Positions 40,375-48,724 of a DNA stretch of 64,000 nucleotides are shown here, one piece after another (position 1 is the first letter of the stretch; each line of letters begins with the position of its first letter). The stretch comes from Mesorhizobium loti. Lineage in GTDB: Bacteria; Pseudomonadota; Alphaproteobacteria; Rhizobiales; Rhizobiaceae. The position numbers and the translations under genes are program-made. The notes beneath the pieces are model-generated. The model saw nothing but the letters and a program-made list of their open reading frames with translations. It was not told where the DNA came from and searched no databases. The stretch spans positions 62,001-126,000 of the forward strand of contig NZ_QGGH01000011.1 in the NCBI RefSeq assembly GCF_003148495.1, given 5' to 3'.

Positions 40375-41423
40375 ACCGACTCCACAAAGATGCTGTGGAA
40401 CCGCTGCATCAGCGCCCCAGAGCCGCACGTCACAAGCAGATGCCCGTCGAGCGGCGCCGGGAAACCCGCCTTCACATGCACGCCGCGCACCTTGAGCGCC
40501 GCAGCAACCTCGCTCGCGCGCTCGCCCGGCCCGATCAGCACGTGGTTTGCGAACCAGCCCCGAACATCGAAGCCGTCGGCGCGCAGCGTCTCGCGCAGCC
40601 AATCGCGGCCGGCGCAGACCTCCGCAATGCCGGGCTCGATCCATTGCGCCCACATGTCCATCAGCACCGTGGCGGCATGCAGCGAAGGGCCTGAAATCTC
40701 GCCGGACTCCCGAATGGCATGAAGCGGCCGGATCACCGAAGGCTGCCCGATGGCATAGCCGACGCGAAGCGCAGCACCGCCGAAAGCCTTCGAAAAGGTG
40801 CGCATGATCAGCACGTTGTCGAACTCGTCGACCAGCGGCAGCGCCGTTTCGGCACCAAAGCCGTAATAGGCCTCGTCGATGGCGAACACCGCGCCGATCT
40901 CCTGGCAGCGCTGCGCGATGCGCCTCAACTCAGCGAGGCAGAAATAGGTCTCGACCGGCTGGCCCGGGTTCGGCAGGATCAGCAGCCGAACGCCGCTGTC
41001 CAGCTTGTCCACGATGTCGGCGACGCCGAGCAATCGTTTCGGGTCCGTGACGATCCGAACCGGCCTCGCGAGGAAAACCTCGGAATAGACGTCGAACATG
41101 GCGCAGGTCGGCCAGGTGAAGGCAAACCCATCCGCCGGCTCGCAGCAGAGCAGGATGAGGGTGCGGATAAAATCCTCGATACCGGCGCCGACGACAAGCC
41201 GTTCCTCGGCCACGCCGGTGAAAGCGGAAAGCCTGCGATAGAACGCGGCATAGTCCGGATACCAGTTGTCGGGCGGGCCGGCGCGCATCGCTTCCACGAC
41301 TTCGCTCGGCCATGGCTCGGGGCGTTCAAGACGGTGCAGGCGCATATCCTCGCGCGGGATCGGCGGGATGCGCTTGCGCTCGATCGAGCCCAGATGCCGA
41401 AAACACTCACGGAACAACGTCAC
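40371..41423 (-). CDS. PLP-dependent aminotransferase, class I/II (HisC-like)
   Basis: The 350-residue protein carries the HisC-type motifs: NPGQP (152-156), AIDEAYYGFG (181-190, PLP Asp and Tyr) and the lysine motif SKAFGGAALRVGY (211-223, K212). An Arg at the C-terminal carboxylate-binding position is not obvious, so the substrate may lack a normal alpha-carboxylate. It would place an amino group on a keto or sugar substrate. It is the first enzyme of the accessory cassette, 4 bp overlapped with a small gene following the portal. Confidence 0.85.
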   Translation of the reverse strand: MTLFRECFRHLGSIERKRIPPIPREDMRLHRLERPEPWPSEVVEAMRAGPPDNWYPDYAAFYRRLSAFTGVAEERLVVGAGIEDFIRTLILLCCEPADGFAFTWPTCAMFDVYSEVFLARPVRIVTDPKRLLGVADIVDKLDSGVRLLILPNPGQPVETYFCLAELRRIAQRCQEIGAVFAIDEAYYGFGAETALPLVDEFDNVLIMRTFSKAFGGAALRVGYAIGQPSVIRPLHAIRESGEISGPSLHAATVLMDMWAQWIEPGIAEVCAGRDWLRETLRADGFDVRGWFANHVLIGPGERASEVAAALKVRGVHVKAGFPAPLDGHLLVTCGSGALMQRFHSIFVESV

Positions 41424-41626
41424 AGCGCGCGAAACTCCGTCTCGGTCGAGCGGCGCGTCAACAGCTTGACCTCGCCACCATCGGGCAGGATCTTGCCTTC
41501 AAGCTCCAGCACCACGCTCGACGTTCCTGGATCCCACGATGCCCCGACGATGCGCACGCGGCAGCGCTTGTCGGGCCACATTTCGCGCTCCAGCACCTCG
41601 CGATAGATGCGCAGCGTGGCTCTCAC
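41420..41626 (-). CDS. 68-residue protein between portal and accessory cassette
   Basis: A small beta-rich protein (MRATLRIYREVLEREMWPDK, SSVVLELEGKILPDGG) coupled by ATGA overlaps to the portal gene upstream and the aminotransferase downstream. No known family. It is the bridge that couples the cassette to virion genes. Confidence 0.6.
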   Translation of the reverse strand: MRATLRIYREVLEREMWPDKRCRVRIVGASWDPGTSSVVLELEGKILPDGGEVKLLTRRSTETEFRAL

Positions 41627-43080
41627 GCTGCGGCGGCCGGCGCCGGGATGGCGGGAACGGCATGAACGGCGGGATTGCCAGGCGCGGCCGGATCGGCAGG
41701 ATTTGCCACGCCGCCGATGACAAGGCCGCTCTCGTCGAGCGTGCCCTGGCCCGATGCCAGTTCCCTGTCGATGAGCGCCTGTTCTTCTTCCGCGGTGCGC
41801 TCGGCGCTGACCGCTTCGCCCTTCTGCAGGCGCTCGTACATGGTCTGGTAGGAATAGCCGCCCTCCTGCCAGCCCTTGATCACGTCGACGACTTCGGCAG
41901 GAGTCAACTGGCTGTCGATGAACGACAGGTTCGGCTTGACGATCACCTTTTCAGGATCGAGGCCCATCATGACAGCGATGTAGCGCAGCGCCTTTTCCAG
42001 CCCCTTGGCAGAGGCTTGCGCGATGGTGACGAGCGTTGCCGTCTGGGCAGCGAAGCGCAGGCGGCGCGCGTCACCCGATTCCTGGGCAGGAGCATCGGTG
42101 TCGAACAGCCTCGCGCCAGCCGCGACCGCATTGTTGCGCTCATCAGTGATGGCTGTGCGGTGCGCCGCGATGCCCGTGCCGGCCGGGCCGACATATTTCG
42201 CGTCGGGTGTCTGCTCGCCATCGGCTTTGAGCGAGACGATGACGCCGGCGCCAACTGCTTCTGGCTCATCGCCATTGATGATGAACAGCGTTTCCTGGCC
42301 GGTCATGAAGAGTTGCCAGCGGTAGTCGGCTGACAACTGGTACATGCTGACCGCCGAGCGCGCCACGCCGATCAGCGGCGGCGTCTCCGGATCGATCGAC
42401 AGGTCGCGCGCGCCCATGACGACGAAGGGGATTTGCTCGAGAGCCTTGTCGCCGCGCGCCGTCGGAATGACCGGAGCGCCAGCGCTTAGCGTATCGCCGG
42501 AATGGATCGTGGCTTGGTATTTGCCGTCGACCATCTCAAGCACGCGATACTGCTTTTCCTCAACCCAGTCGAAGCCTTGGCGCACGAGGCCAGTCTCATC
42601 AAGCACATAGAAATCACCGGCTTCCGACCAGTTGATCAGCGCTTCGGTGCAATAGGTCACGATGTACGGCAGGTCGCTTCCGGTGCTCGCGGCGCCCGCC
42701 AACAGGCCATAGCGCCCAGTCGTCAAAAGCTCTGCCGTGATCCTCGCATGCAGCGCCTCCAGCGGCAGGCCTTCCTTTGTCGCCTTCTCCCACAGCGGCT
42801 GCATCGCCGGTGGCATTTCGATCTGGCTTTCGGTGCGATGGATGACACCGATCATGCCGCCAACGGTCGGCCCAACGATCTCGGGGAACTGCGCCCGCAT
42901 CTTGTAGGCTTCGTACATGGCGTCGCCGGCCGGCTGCGCCTTGAAACCTGACGGCCTCGGCAGGTAGGTGATCGTTTCGCACTTGATGGCCGTTTCGCCA
43001 CGCGCCGAGTCACGCATCAACCGCCACTCTTCGATCCGAAGATCGTAGTAGGGATGATGGCTGTCGACGGAATTGGTCAT
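41623..43080 (-). CDS. Portal protein (DUF4055 family)
   Basis: The 485-residue protein follows the large terminase gene with a one-base overlap. The DUF4055 pattern is visible: HPYYDLRIEEWRLMRDSARG, FPEIVGPTVGGMIGVIHRTE, and a helical crown after residue 340 with NPNLSFIDSQ-like (here KPNLSFIDSQLTPAEVVDVI) and an Ala/Pro tail. It forms the dodecameric DNA channel at the capsid vertex. Confidence 0.9.
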   Translation of the reverse strand: MTNSVDSHHPYYDLRIEEWRLMRDSARGETAIKCETITYLPRPSGFKAQPAGDAMYEAYKMRAQFPEIVGPTVGGMIGVIHRTESQIEMPPAMQPLWEKATKEGLPLEALHARITAELLTTGRYGLLAGAASTGSDLPYIVTYCTEALINWSEAGDFYVLDETGLVRQGFDWVEEKQYRVLEMVDGKYQATIHSGDTLSAGAPVIPTARGDKALEQIPFVVMGARDLSIDPETPPLIGVARSAVSMYQLSADYRWQLFMTGQETLFIINGDEPEAVGAGVIVSLKADGEQTPDAKYVGPAGTGIAAHRTAITDERNNAVAAGARLFDTDAPAQESGDARRLRFAAQTATLVTIAQASAKGLEKALRYIAVMMGLDPEKVIVKPNLSFIDSQLTPAEVVDVIKGWQEGGYSYQTMYERLQKGEAVSAERTAEEEQALIDRELASGQGTLDESGLVIGGVANPADPAAPGNPAVHAVPAIPAPAAAA

Positions 43081-44477
43081 CAGTATATGCCTGCGTACCC
43101 CGTTTTGGTTTCCTGTTTGCGCTTCAGCAGTTCGTTGAAGGCGCGGCTTGTCGAGTCCGCATCATCGTCATGCAGACCTTCGGGAAAGCCTTCCAGTTCG
43201 TTGAACCAGTCGGTGTTCCATGGGCCGCGAAGGACGAGGACGTTTCCGGCTTCAGCCTGGGCGGAAAACCCGCCGAAGCGCGTCACCTTGTCGCCCGTTT
43301 CAGGCGAGGAGCGCACGCGATAGCCGGCGAGCAGCTTTGTCAGCGTCGCTATTTGAGCTTTTCCCGCCTGGCCGGGATCTTGTGGAAGCGAGATATCGAC
43401 CTCGCGCCCGTCTTCGGATGCGGTGTTCTTGATCATCGTCTCGACGCCGGATGGCGATCGCCTGTCGCGTCTATGATCGGTGACGATGTAGCGCCCGTCC
43501 GTGAGCAGGCCGACCCTTGTCCCGCACGTCCAGTCTGGGTCGTTGGCCTCGGTCTTTGGCGTCGCGCCAAGGTCCCAGGCGCGCATCCATTTCGAGACCT
43601 TGGGAACAGCATCGACAATTTCGCACCAGGAGCGCTGGAAATAGAGGCCGGCAGCGGGCCGGATCTTCCAGTTGCCGCCGAGAAGGCGCTCGCGCTCCAC
43701 CGTGGGCAGCGCCATGAGGTTGGCGAGATAGCCAGGATCGGCCGCCATCAGCGCCGGATTGTCGGTCAATTTTGCCGGAATGAACGTCACCGACTTCGGC
43801 GGGATCGGCGTGTTCGTGATCGGATCGATATGCTGCGCCAAGTCTTCCGGGCTATCGGCCCAGATGATGGCGTCGCCGATGCGGACGAACCAGCGCAGGA
43901 TGCCGGCGCGCTCGGGATTTGCCCGCCCCGTCTCGGGATCGATCCACCAGGCGATGAACTCGGCGACCCAGGAGTCGGCATCGGGATTGCAGGTGGCGCG
44001 GATATAGGGCCGCACCCCGCTCATGGAGCGGTTGCGCGAGACCATGTACCAGAACTGTTTCGCCGAAAAATGCGTGAGCTCGTCGAAGCCCAAATAAGCG
44101 ACCTGACTACCTTGCCAATTGAGGACCGTCTTGTCGTGTTCGAGGTGAGCGAACGACATGGACGCGCCGGCCGGGAACTTCCATTCCAGCACGTGCTCTT
44201 TCGGGTCTGCTCCCGCAAGCGGATAAAGCTTGAAGCTTTCGTCCCAGAGGCCGCCCTCGTTGCGGACCTGGACCGTGGTGCGGCGGAAGATGACGCCGCC
44301 GAAGGCTGGGTTGTGCACGTGGCGCAACGGCTCGAGCAACAACGCCCAACTTTTTCCACCCCCGGCCGCACCGCCGAGTATGGCGATGTCGGCCGGAGTG
44401 GCGAGAAACATCAATTGAGGACCAGGCTGCGGCCGAATGACCGTCTGCGCAGCGCCTGTCGCGCTATCCCCTGCCAT
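43080..44477 (-). CDS. Terminase large subunit
   Basis: The 465-residue protein has the ATPase Walker A GGAAGGGKS (35-43), Walker B AYLGFDELTHF and the C-terminal RNase-H-like nuclease with acidic residues in MRAWDLGATP, YIVTDHRRD and QDPGQAGK. It packages DNA into proheads. It overlaps the small subunit by 14 bp and the portal by one base. Confidence 0.95.
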   Translation of the reverse strand: MAGDSATGAAQTVIRPQPGPQLMFLATPADIAILGGAAGGGKSWALLLEPLRHVHNPAFGGVIFRRTTVQVRNEGGLWDESFKLYPLAGADPKEHVLEWKFPAGASMSFAHLEHDKTVLNWQGSQVAYLGFDELTHFSAKQFWYMVSRNRSMSGVRPYIRATCNPDADSWVAEFIAWWIDPETGRANPERAGILRWFVRIGDAIIWADSPEDLAQHIDPITNTPIPPKSVTFIPAKLTDNPALMAADPGYLANLMALPTVERERLLGGNWKIRPAAGLYFQRSWCEIVDAVPKVSKWMRAWDLGATPKTEANDPDWTCGTRVGLLTDGRYIVTDHRRDRRSPSGVETMIKNTASEDGREVDISLPQDPGQAGKAQIATLTKLLAGYRVRSSPETGDKVTRFGGFSAQAEAGNVLVLRGPWNTDWFNELEGFPEGLHDDDADSTSRAFNELLKRKQETKTGYAGIY

Positions 44478-44925
44478 TGTCGGGAAGCTGGAAAATCGCC
44501 ACAGTCGCCGGTATTGGCGGCAGGTCTTTCCCGTCCTTGCCTGTCAGTTCACGCCGGTTGGTGAAGGCGTTGCCCTGTTCCTTGGCGGCCTGTTCCAGCA
44601 GTTGCGCCGATAGCGCCATATTGCCTTGCGTCTCGGCCTTGTCCGCCATGCGCTGGAGGGCGCGGAGGCGAACGGCGCGGTGCGAGATTGCGATCGGCGC
44701 GGTGTCTTCGAGAAAAGTCTTGCGCGTCTCATCGAACAGCGCGCGCCACTTCGGTGCGACCCTGGCGCCGGATTTCTTCGTATGGTCGTGGCTCTCGACC
44801 AGCTGGCGCGTGATATCCAGCCCAAGTTCCCGTTTGACCGCCGCGACGACCACAGACGGCGTGTCGAAGCAGGCGAGCCCCTGAATGATGAAGGCTTTCA
44901 CCTCGTTCGAAAGCTTTGCGACCAT
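44464..44925 (-). CDS. Terminase small subunit, DUF2280-type
   Basis: The 153-residue protein begins MVAKLSNEVKAFIIQGLACF, the DUF2280 pattern, which includes an HTH-like VVVAAVKRELGLDITRQLVE. Its position directly before the large terminase supports small terminase function (recognising pac or cos DNA). It overlaps the large subunit by 14 bp. Confidence 0.85.
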   Translation of the reverse strand: MVAKLSNEVKAFIIQGLACFDTPSVVVAAVKRELGLDITRQLVESHDHTKKSGARVAPKWRALFDETRKTFLEDTAPIAISHRAVRLRALQRMADKAETQGNMALSAQLLEQAAKEQGNAFTNRRELTGKDGKDLPPIPATVAIFQLPDNGRG

Positions 44926-44937
44926 GGCGCTGGCCGT

Positions 44938-45081
44938 CTAACCGCGGTCCAATGGCGACGGGCGCTTGCCTGATAGCTTGCGCTTCTTGCCCTTGACCGC
45001 CTTTTTTTTCGCCAAGCTGACCGGCTTTGCCTTGCGCTCGGGCTTGGCCTTCGTGCCGGGGATCTGCGTGTAGCGGATCAT
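44938..45081 (-). CDS. 47-residue Lys/Arg-rich basic protein
   Basis: An ATG frame of 47 residues (MIRYTQIPGTKAKPERKAKP then LAKKKAVKGKKRKLSGKR). The stop of the metallopeptidase gene overlaps its start as ATGA, which strongly favours translation. About 40 percent of residues are Lys or Arg. It may bind DNA or RNA during packaging or regulate terminase. Confidence 0.65.
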   Translation of the reverse strand: MIRYTQIPGTKAKPERKAKPVSLAKKKAVKGKKRKLSGKRPSPLDRG

Positions 45082-45746
45082 GCCGCTGCCCTTAGCTGGC
45101 AGGTGCCGCAGGCTTGGGAGATGCGAACGTTGGCGATCTCTGGTCCAGCATTGGCAGCATCTACCAGTTCGCGAACATGGGCGGCGTCTGCACCGTAGCG
45201 GCGGACGACGCCGATAAATTCTTCGACGTCATGTCCACGGATGGCGAAGGCCGGCAGGCCGGACTTGCGGAACTTTGGAGCGCCGAATGCGTCGCGCTCC
45301 TGCCCTGCATGATATGTTTCGTGCTCCACCAGCGCCATGAACTCGGCGTCGGAACACGTGTCGCAATATCCCGCATCGAACGTGAGCAGGAAATCCGGGA
45401 TGTCGCCGAACCAGTCGAGCATCTGGCGCTCTATCCGGCCGCGCAACCATTTGCCGGCGGGTGGCAGGCCGCGCTCGCATTGCCCGATGACGGAACGCCC
45501 CGCCCTGCCGTTGGGAACATTGGTCCACAGTGCCGCGAGCGTCGCGGAGCGCAGGTGCTTGTGATCTTCGTTGAGAAGGCTCGCGCCCTCATCGATGAAG
45601 CACTGGCGCGCCCAGGTGATGATCTCGGGCGCCGGGCGAAAGATCGGCTCGCCTGAAATTTCGAGGATGTCCTCGGGCGGACGAGGCCGCATGGCGACCG
45701 GCGATCCCGCACGTGCTTCGGCCACCGGCCGGAAATCACGCTGCAT
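45078..45746 (-). CDS. Putative phage metallopeptidase (HExxH)
   Basis: The 222-residue protein from ATG 45746 (a GTG at 45788 is the alternative) has MALVEHETYHAGQ with zinc motif HETYH (142-146), the pattern of the PhageMetallopep family. The C-terminus has a CGTC pair that could bind another metal. It is the first gene of the leftward late operon. It may process virion or host proteins; no substrate is known. Confidence 0.8.
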   Translation of the reverse strand: MQRDFRPVAEARAGSPVAMRPRPPEDILEISGEPIFRPAPEIITWARQCFIDEGASLLNEDHKHLRSATLAALWTNVPNGRAGRSVIGQCERGLPPAGKWLRGRIERQMLDWFGDIPDFLLTFDAGYCDTCSDAEFMALVEHETYHAGQERDAFGAPKFRKSGLPAFAIRGHDVEEFIGVVRRYGADAAHVRELVDAANAGPEIANVRISQACGTCQLRAAA

Positions 45747-45788
45747 TGGTTTGAAGCTCCGCTTCGATGAATTTTCGACTGTACCCAC

Positions 45789-45817
45789 TTGTAACCAAAA
45801 TGGTTACGTCCTATCCT
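45789..45817 (+). promoter_or_regulatory. Repressor-regulated early promoter, first rightward copy
   Basis: TTGTAA (45789-45794), 17-bp spacer, TATCCT (45812-45817). Operator GTAACCA-AAA-TGGTTAC (45791-45807) is a perfect palindrome in its arms. The preceding CCACTTGTAACCA is shared with the promoters at 47149 and 48300. On the other strand TTGGTT (45798-45793)-17-AAAATT (45775-45770) could be a leftward promoter for the late operon under the same operator. Confidence 0.82.
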
Positions 45818-45841
45818 CTACCAGAGGAAGGGGGAACGCTC

Positions 45842-45970
45842 ATGACCCAGTTGCAAGTTCAATCGCTGAGAACGAACCAGCTTTGGGCGTTGCTGCGCAC
45901 GAACAATGCGCACAGCGATCAGGTTTACTGGACAAAGGTTGAGTTGCGTCGGCGCGGCTATGCCGTTTGA
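45842..45970 (+). CDS. 42-residue early protein
   Basis: ATG 45842 follows GAGGAAGGGGG by few bases and lies 25 bp after the -10 of the regulated promoter. The product (MTQLQVQSLRTNQLWALLRT, then YWTKVELRRRGYAV) is basic and helical. First gene of the rightward early operon. Function unknown. Confidence 0.7.
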   Translation: MTQLQVQSLRTNQLWALLRTNNAHSDQVYWTKVELRRRGYAV

Positions 45971-46053
45971 CGGGCGGATTCGGGAAGCGGGCACGACAGA
46001 CTCAGGATGCATGAATCGCTAGCGACCCCCACCACTTCCGTCAAGAACTATTT

Positions 46054-46070
46054 GCAACCATTTTGGCACC
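46054..46070. promoter_or_regulatory. Operator-like palindrome upstream of the zinc-ribbon gene
   Basis: GCAACCA-TTT-TGGCACC, same 7-3-7 layout with GCAACCA/TGGCACC arms as at 7095. TTGCAA at 46052-46057 could be a -35, but the -10 position 17 bp on is weak (ACCACG). Start codon of the next gene is 20 bp away. Confidence 0.6.
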
Positions 46071-46090
46071 ATCCACCACGGAGAGACACG

Positions 46091-46321
46091 ATGACCTGCG
46101 AATGCATCGCCAAAGTCGATGAACTGCTCAAGCCGCACAACACGCGGCTGCAACTGCTCCTGATCCTTAGCGGCCCTAACAGCGAACTGCCGTACATCGG
46201 GACGGAGCAGATCGAGAAGGGGCGCGGCAAGCCTAAGGCGAAGACGATGTTTCCGAGCTTCTGCCCGTTCTGCGGCACGAAATACCGCGCCGATGAGGTC
46301 GAAAACTCGGCGGCGGCGTAA
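46091..46321 (+). CDS. Zinc-ribbon-like early protein
   Basis: The 76-residue protein starts at ATG 46091 (GGAGAGAC ribosome site) with MTCECIAKVDELLKPHNTRL and ends with FCPFCGTKYRADE, giving CxC...CxxC. I recall this ExC-IAKVDExLxxxNT pattern from phage proteins of unknown function. Early operon member. Confidence 0.7.
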   Translation: MTCECIAKVDELLKPHNTRLQLLLILSGPNSELPYIGTEQIEKGRGKPKAKTMFPSFCPFCGTKYRADEVENSAAA

Positions 46322-46362
46322 CGGCCTCCACCCAATCACCATCCACACCCATGGAGCGAGCA

Positions 46363-46749
46363 ATGACGAAGATCGATGACGGCGGGCCGATGTTTCCGAC
46401 ACTCGCGAAGGTAGGCGCTGTGGCTGTATCGGAAGGCGGCATGTCAAAACGCGAGTACTTTGCAGGTCAGGCGCTTGCAGGTCTGTTCGCGCAGACCGGC
46501 CTGACCATTGACATCGATGGATCGCGCTTGGGTGAGAAGCGCGCCGGCGTGTGCGTGGCGATGGCCGACGCGTTGATAGCGGCCCTTGAAAAGCCGCCTT
46601 TCGACCCGTCCGACGTCGAGCGCAAGGTGCGCTACGCCTTCACGGATGGTGCGAGTTTCCCGCCAGCATCCCTCAACAACATCGGCGATTGCCGTCTCGC
46701 TTGGGTCAACGAGGGCGACATCGGCATGCTCGGCAAGGAAATCGCCTAA
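46363..46749 (+). CDS. Early hypothetical protein (DUF551-like neighbour type)
   Basis: 128 residues from ATG 46363 (GGAGCGAGC site). MTKIDDGGPMFPTLAKVGAV and GGMSKREYFAGQALAGLFA make a common phage motif (GGMSLRDYFAGQAL type) of unknown function. The C-terminal half adds VERKVRYAFTDGASFPPASL. The stop overlaps the next start as TAATG. The name of the family is not certain. Confidence 0.7.
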   Translation: MTKIDDGGPMFPTLAKVGAVAVSEGGMSKREYFAGQALAGLFAQTGLTIDIDGSRLGEKRAGVCVAMADALIAALEKPPFDPSDVERKVRYAFTDGASFPPASLNNIGDCRLAWVNEGDIGMLGKEIA

Positions 46750-47138
46750 TGGCTTCCGTCCCCTGCAATGGCTGCACCGTGTGCTGCCGGAACGAACTGA
46801 TCTTCCTTTATCCAGAGCATGGCGACATCGTTGCGGCCTATGATGCGGAGCCAGCGGTAAATCCCGTCACGGGAAAGACAGGATACGCGCTCCGGCGAAA
46901 TGAGAGCGGCGCTTGCGTCTACCTGGGCGCAGCCGGCTGCACGATCCACGATCGGGCGCCGACGATCTGCAAGACGTTCGATTGCCGGTTGTTCCTGCTT
47001 CGCTTTGGAGACAGGGCGGGTCAGAGGCGCGCGCTTCATGAGGGGCGGATAGATCGCGAGACCTATGGAGCGGCACGGGCGCGGCTGCATACGCTTGGCG
47101 ATTTGGACAAGTCCAACGCCTTGCCAGTCGCGATTTAG
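46749..47138 (+). CDS. YkgJ-family cysteine-cluster protein
   Basis: The 129-residue protein starts ATG 46749 with ASVPCNGCTVCCRNELIFL and carries YLGAAGCTIHDRAPTICKTF, the CxxCxxCC...C...HxxxPxxCxxF pattern of the YkgJ/CxxCxxCC (Zn/Fe-chelating) family. Members are proposed metal-binding proteins. In phage early operons the role is unknown. Confidence 0.85.
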   Translation: MASVPCNGCTVCCRNELIFLYPEHGDIVAAYDAEPAVNPVTGKTGYALRRNESGACVYLGAAGCTIHDRAPTICKTFDCRLFLLRFGDRAGQRRALHEGRIDRETYGAARARLHTLGDLDKSNALPVAI

Positions 47139-47148
47139 CATATTCCAC

Positions 47149-47177
47149 TTGTAACCAAAACGGTTACACCGTATATT
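47149..47177 (+). promoter_or_regulatory. Repressor-regulated early promoter, second copy
   Basis: TTGTAA (47149-47154), 17 bp, TATATT (47172-47177). Operator GTAACCA-AAA-CGGTTAC (47151-47167), one arm base changed. Start codon 47215 follows 38 bp after. Confidence 0.82.
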
Positions 47178-47214
47178 GATCTGGCTACAAGATTTCCTGC
47201 CACGGAGACCCGAC

Positions 47215-47502
47215 ATGCTCGCCCTGCTTCCCCAGACAAAGCCTGAGTTCCTGCGCGATGTCGTGCGCATGAAAAGGAGCCGCGGCGACACCGACGTGTC
47301 CGAGTTCATCGACATCTGCCGCGATTTTGCATCGGGTAGTTTCGCCACGATCGAAGGTGCTGCGCGCCACATGCGCCGGCAGACGCAGGGCAAGAGCCGG
47401 TTCAACGAATACTGGCGGGCGCGATTTGCCTTCCTTGCCGACCTCGATGCGGTTCTTGACGGCTCGTTTGGGCTCGATTTCATGGCGACGACAAATGCTT
47501 GA
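47215..47502 (+). CDS. Early hypothetical protein
   Basis: 95 residues from ATG 47215. The sequence is helical with charged segments (EFLRDVVRMKRSRGDTDVSE, RQTQGKSRFNEYWRARFAFL). It overlaps the next gene by 8 bp. Its promoter is repressor-controlled. No family recognised. Confidence 0.65.
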   Translation: MLALLPQTKPEFLRDVVRMKRSRGDTDVSEFIDICRDFASGSFATIEGAARHMRRQTQGKSRFNEYWRARFAFLADLDAVLDGSFGLDFMATTNA

Positions 47503-47818
47503 GCGCACCACAATCACCGAAGCGCTCGCCATGTGGTCGCACTGGCATTGCGACATCTCCCCGCTCGGCCCGCGTGGCGACTACGCCCTCGACATGCAAC
47601 TCGCGGATGCCTTCCGTGCCCTGCTCTATCGGCCGGCCCTGAAAGACAGGCTTGCCTGGATCGAGCGGGAGTTGCGCCGCGCTAGCCGCAGGCGCCCCAG
47701 CGACGACCGTTACCACGCCGAAATCATCTCATGGTGGCTCGCGATTTGGGAGACCGAGAAGGCTCCCATCGTTGCCCGCCGTTTCCACGAAAGGGAGTTG
47801 CGTCTATGCGTTTCGTAA
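47495..47818 (+). CDS. Early hypothetical protein, Trp-rich helices
   Basis: 107 residues from ATG 47495. MLERTTITEALAMWSHWHCD, then PALKDRLAWIERELRRASRR and IISWWLAIWETEKAPIV. Helical with several Trp. Overlaps both neighbours (8 and 13 bp). Function unknown. Confidence 0.65.
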   Translation: MLERTTITEALAMWSHWHCDISPLGPRGDYALDMQLADAFRALLYRPALKDRLAWIERELRRASRRRPSDDRYHAEIISWWLAIWETEKAPIVARRFHERELRLCVS

Positions 47819-48252
47819 TGATTGATTCCGGCCTTCGCCGGGTGTTCGACCTGATGACTCCGTGCCGGATCGATGAGGAATTCATCGGAACAATGGTGCG
47901 AGGCGATTCCCTGGAGCGCGTCGAATTGGCCGACGATCTCGACCTTTGGGTCTCATCCGAACCCGTGAAGACGCGCTTCCGGCTGTTTGCCGACGGTCCG
48001 GAGTATGTCGGGAGCGGGTTGCTCATCGGGCGCAGCGCGCTCGGCGACGTGAAGAGCCTGCCGCGCTGGCTGACCTTCGAGGCGATATCAGGCTGGGTTG
48101 TCTGGCCGAGGAGCTACGATGCGCCGCAGCCGCGCCGGAAGATCGCGAGGCCGACCGGGTTTCCCGCGATCGGCCTTCCTCTCGAAACCTCCCACGGAAT
48201 CGGGTGCCGAAGCGCCAGAGAGGCTTCTTACGTAGCGCCGATGTATGGCTGA
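47806..48252 (+). CDS. Early hypothetical protein
   Basis: 148 residues from ATG 47806 (AAGGGAG site). MRFVMIDSGLRRVFDLMTPC, MVRGDSLERVELADDLDLWV and a beta-rich middle. The C-terminal 40 residues are Arg/Pro-rich and less ordered. No family recognised. Confidence 0.6.
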   Translation: MRFVMIDSGLRRVFDLMTPCRIDEEFIGTMVRGDSLERVELADDLDLWVSSEPVKTRFRLFADGPEYVGSGLLIGRSALGDVKSLPRWLTFEAISGWVVWPRSYDAPQPRRKIARPTGFPAIGLPLETSHGIGCRSAREASYVAPMYG

Positions 48253-48299
48253 CGAAAGAAGCCGAGTGGCGTCAGCACAGGTATTTTCGTTGGTGCCAC

Positions 48300-48328
48300 T
48301 TGTAACCATTTTGGTTACACGCTATGTT
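48300..48328 (+). promoter_or_regulatory. Repressor-regulated early promoter, third copy
   Basis: TTGTAA (48300-48305), 17 bp, TATGTT (48323-48328). Operator GTAACCA-TTT-TGGTTAC (48302-48318), perfect arms. An additional half-site GGTGCCA lies 10 bp upstream (48289-48295). Confidence 0.84.
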
Positions 48329-48356
48329 CCTCTCAACACCAGATGAGGACACGGAC

Positions 48357-48686
48357 ATGAACGCCACTGCAATGATCGCACCTTGGGCCGACAAAACCAG
48401 CCACGCCTATGCGCATGGCTTTGACCAGGGCTTCAAGGGCCGCACGTTCCGCAATCCCTGCGCCGGCAACCCTGCCGGGACCGACAACCACTATTTCGGG
48501 TTCCTTGCTGGCGAGACCGCCAAGGCCAAGGGCTTCCTGACCCGCGAGGATTACGAGGCCCACGAAGCCGCCGACGATGAGCCGGGCGAAACGGTTCGCG
48601 CGTCCGAAGTCCACACCTATGGCCCCGGCTCGACCTGTTCGCACGGCATCCGCTGGCCGTGGGCTTGCAACGATTGCGACGCCTGA
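48357..48686 (+). CDS. Early hypothetical protein, Cys-rich C-terminus
   Basis: 109 residues from ATG 48357 (GATGAGGAC site). HAYAHGFDQGFKGRTFRNPC and NHYFGFLAGETAKAKGF look like a small conserved phage protein, and the end has STCSHGIRWPWACNDCDA with three Cys and a His suggesting zinc. Downstream of the regulated promoter. Confidence 0.65.
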   Translation: MNATAMIAPWADKTSHAYAHGFDQGFKGRTFRNPCAGNPAGTDNHYFGFLAGETAKAKGFLTREDYEAHEAADDEPGETVRASEVHTYGPGSTCSHGIRWPWACNDCDA

Positions 48687-48724
48687 GCCCTTCCCCACCC
48701 CCTTGCATCTGGAGAACGACGACA

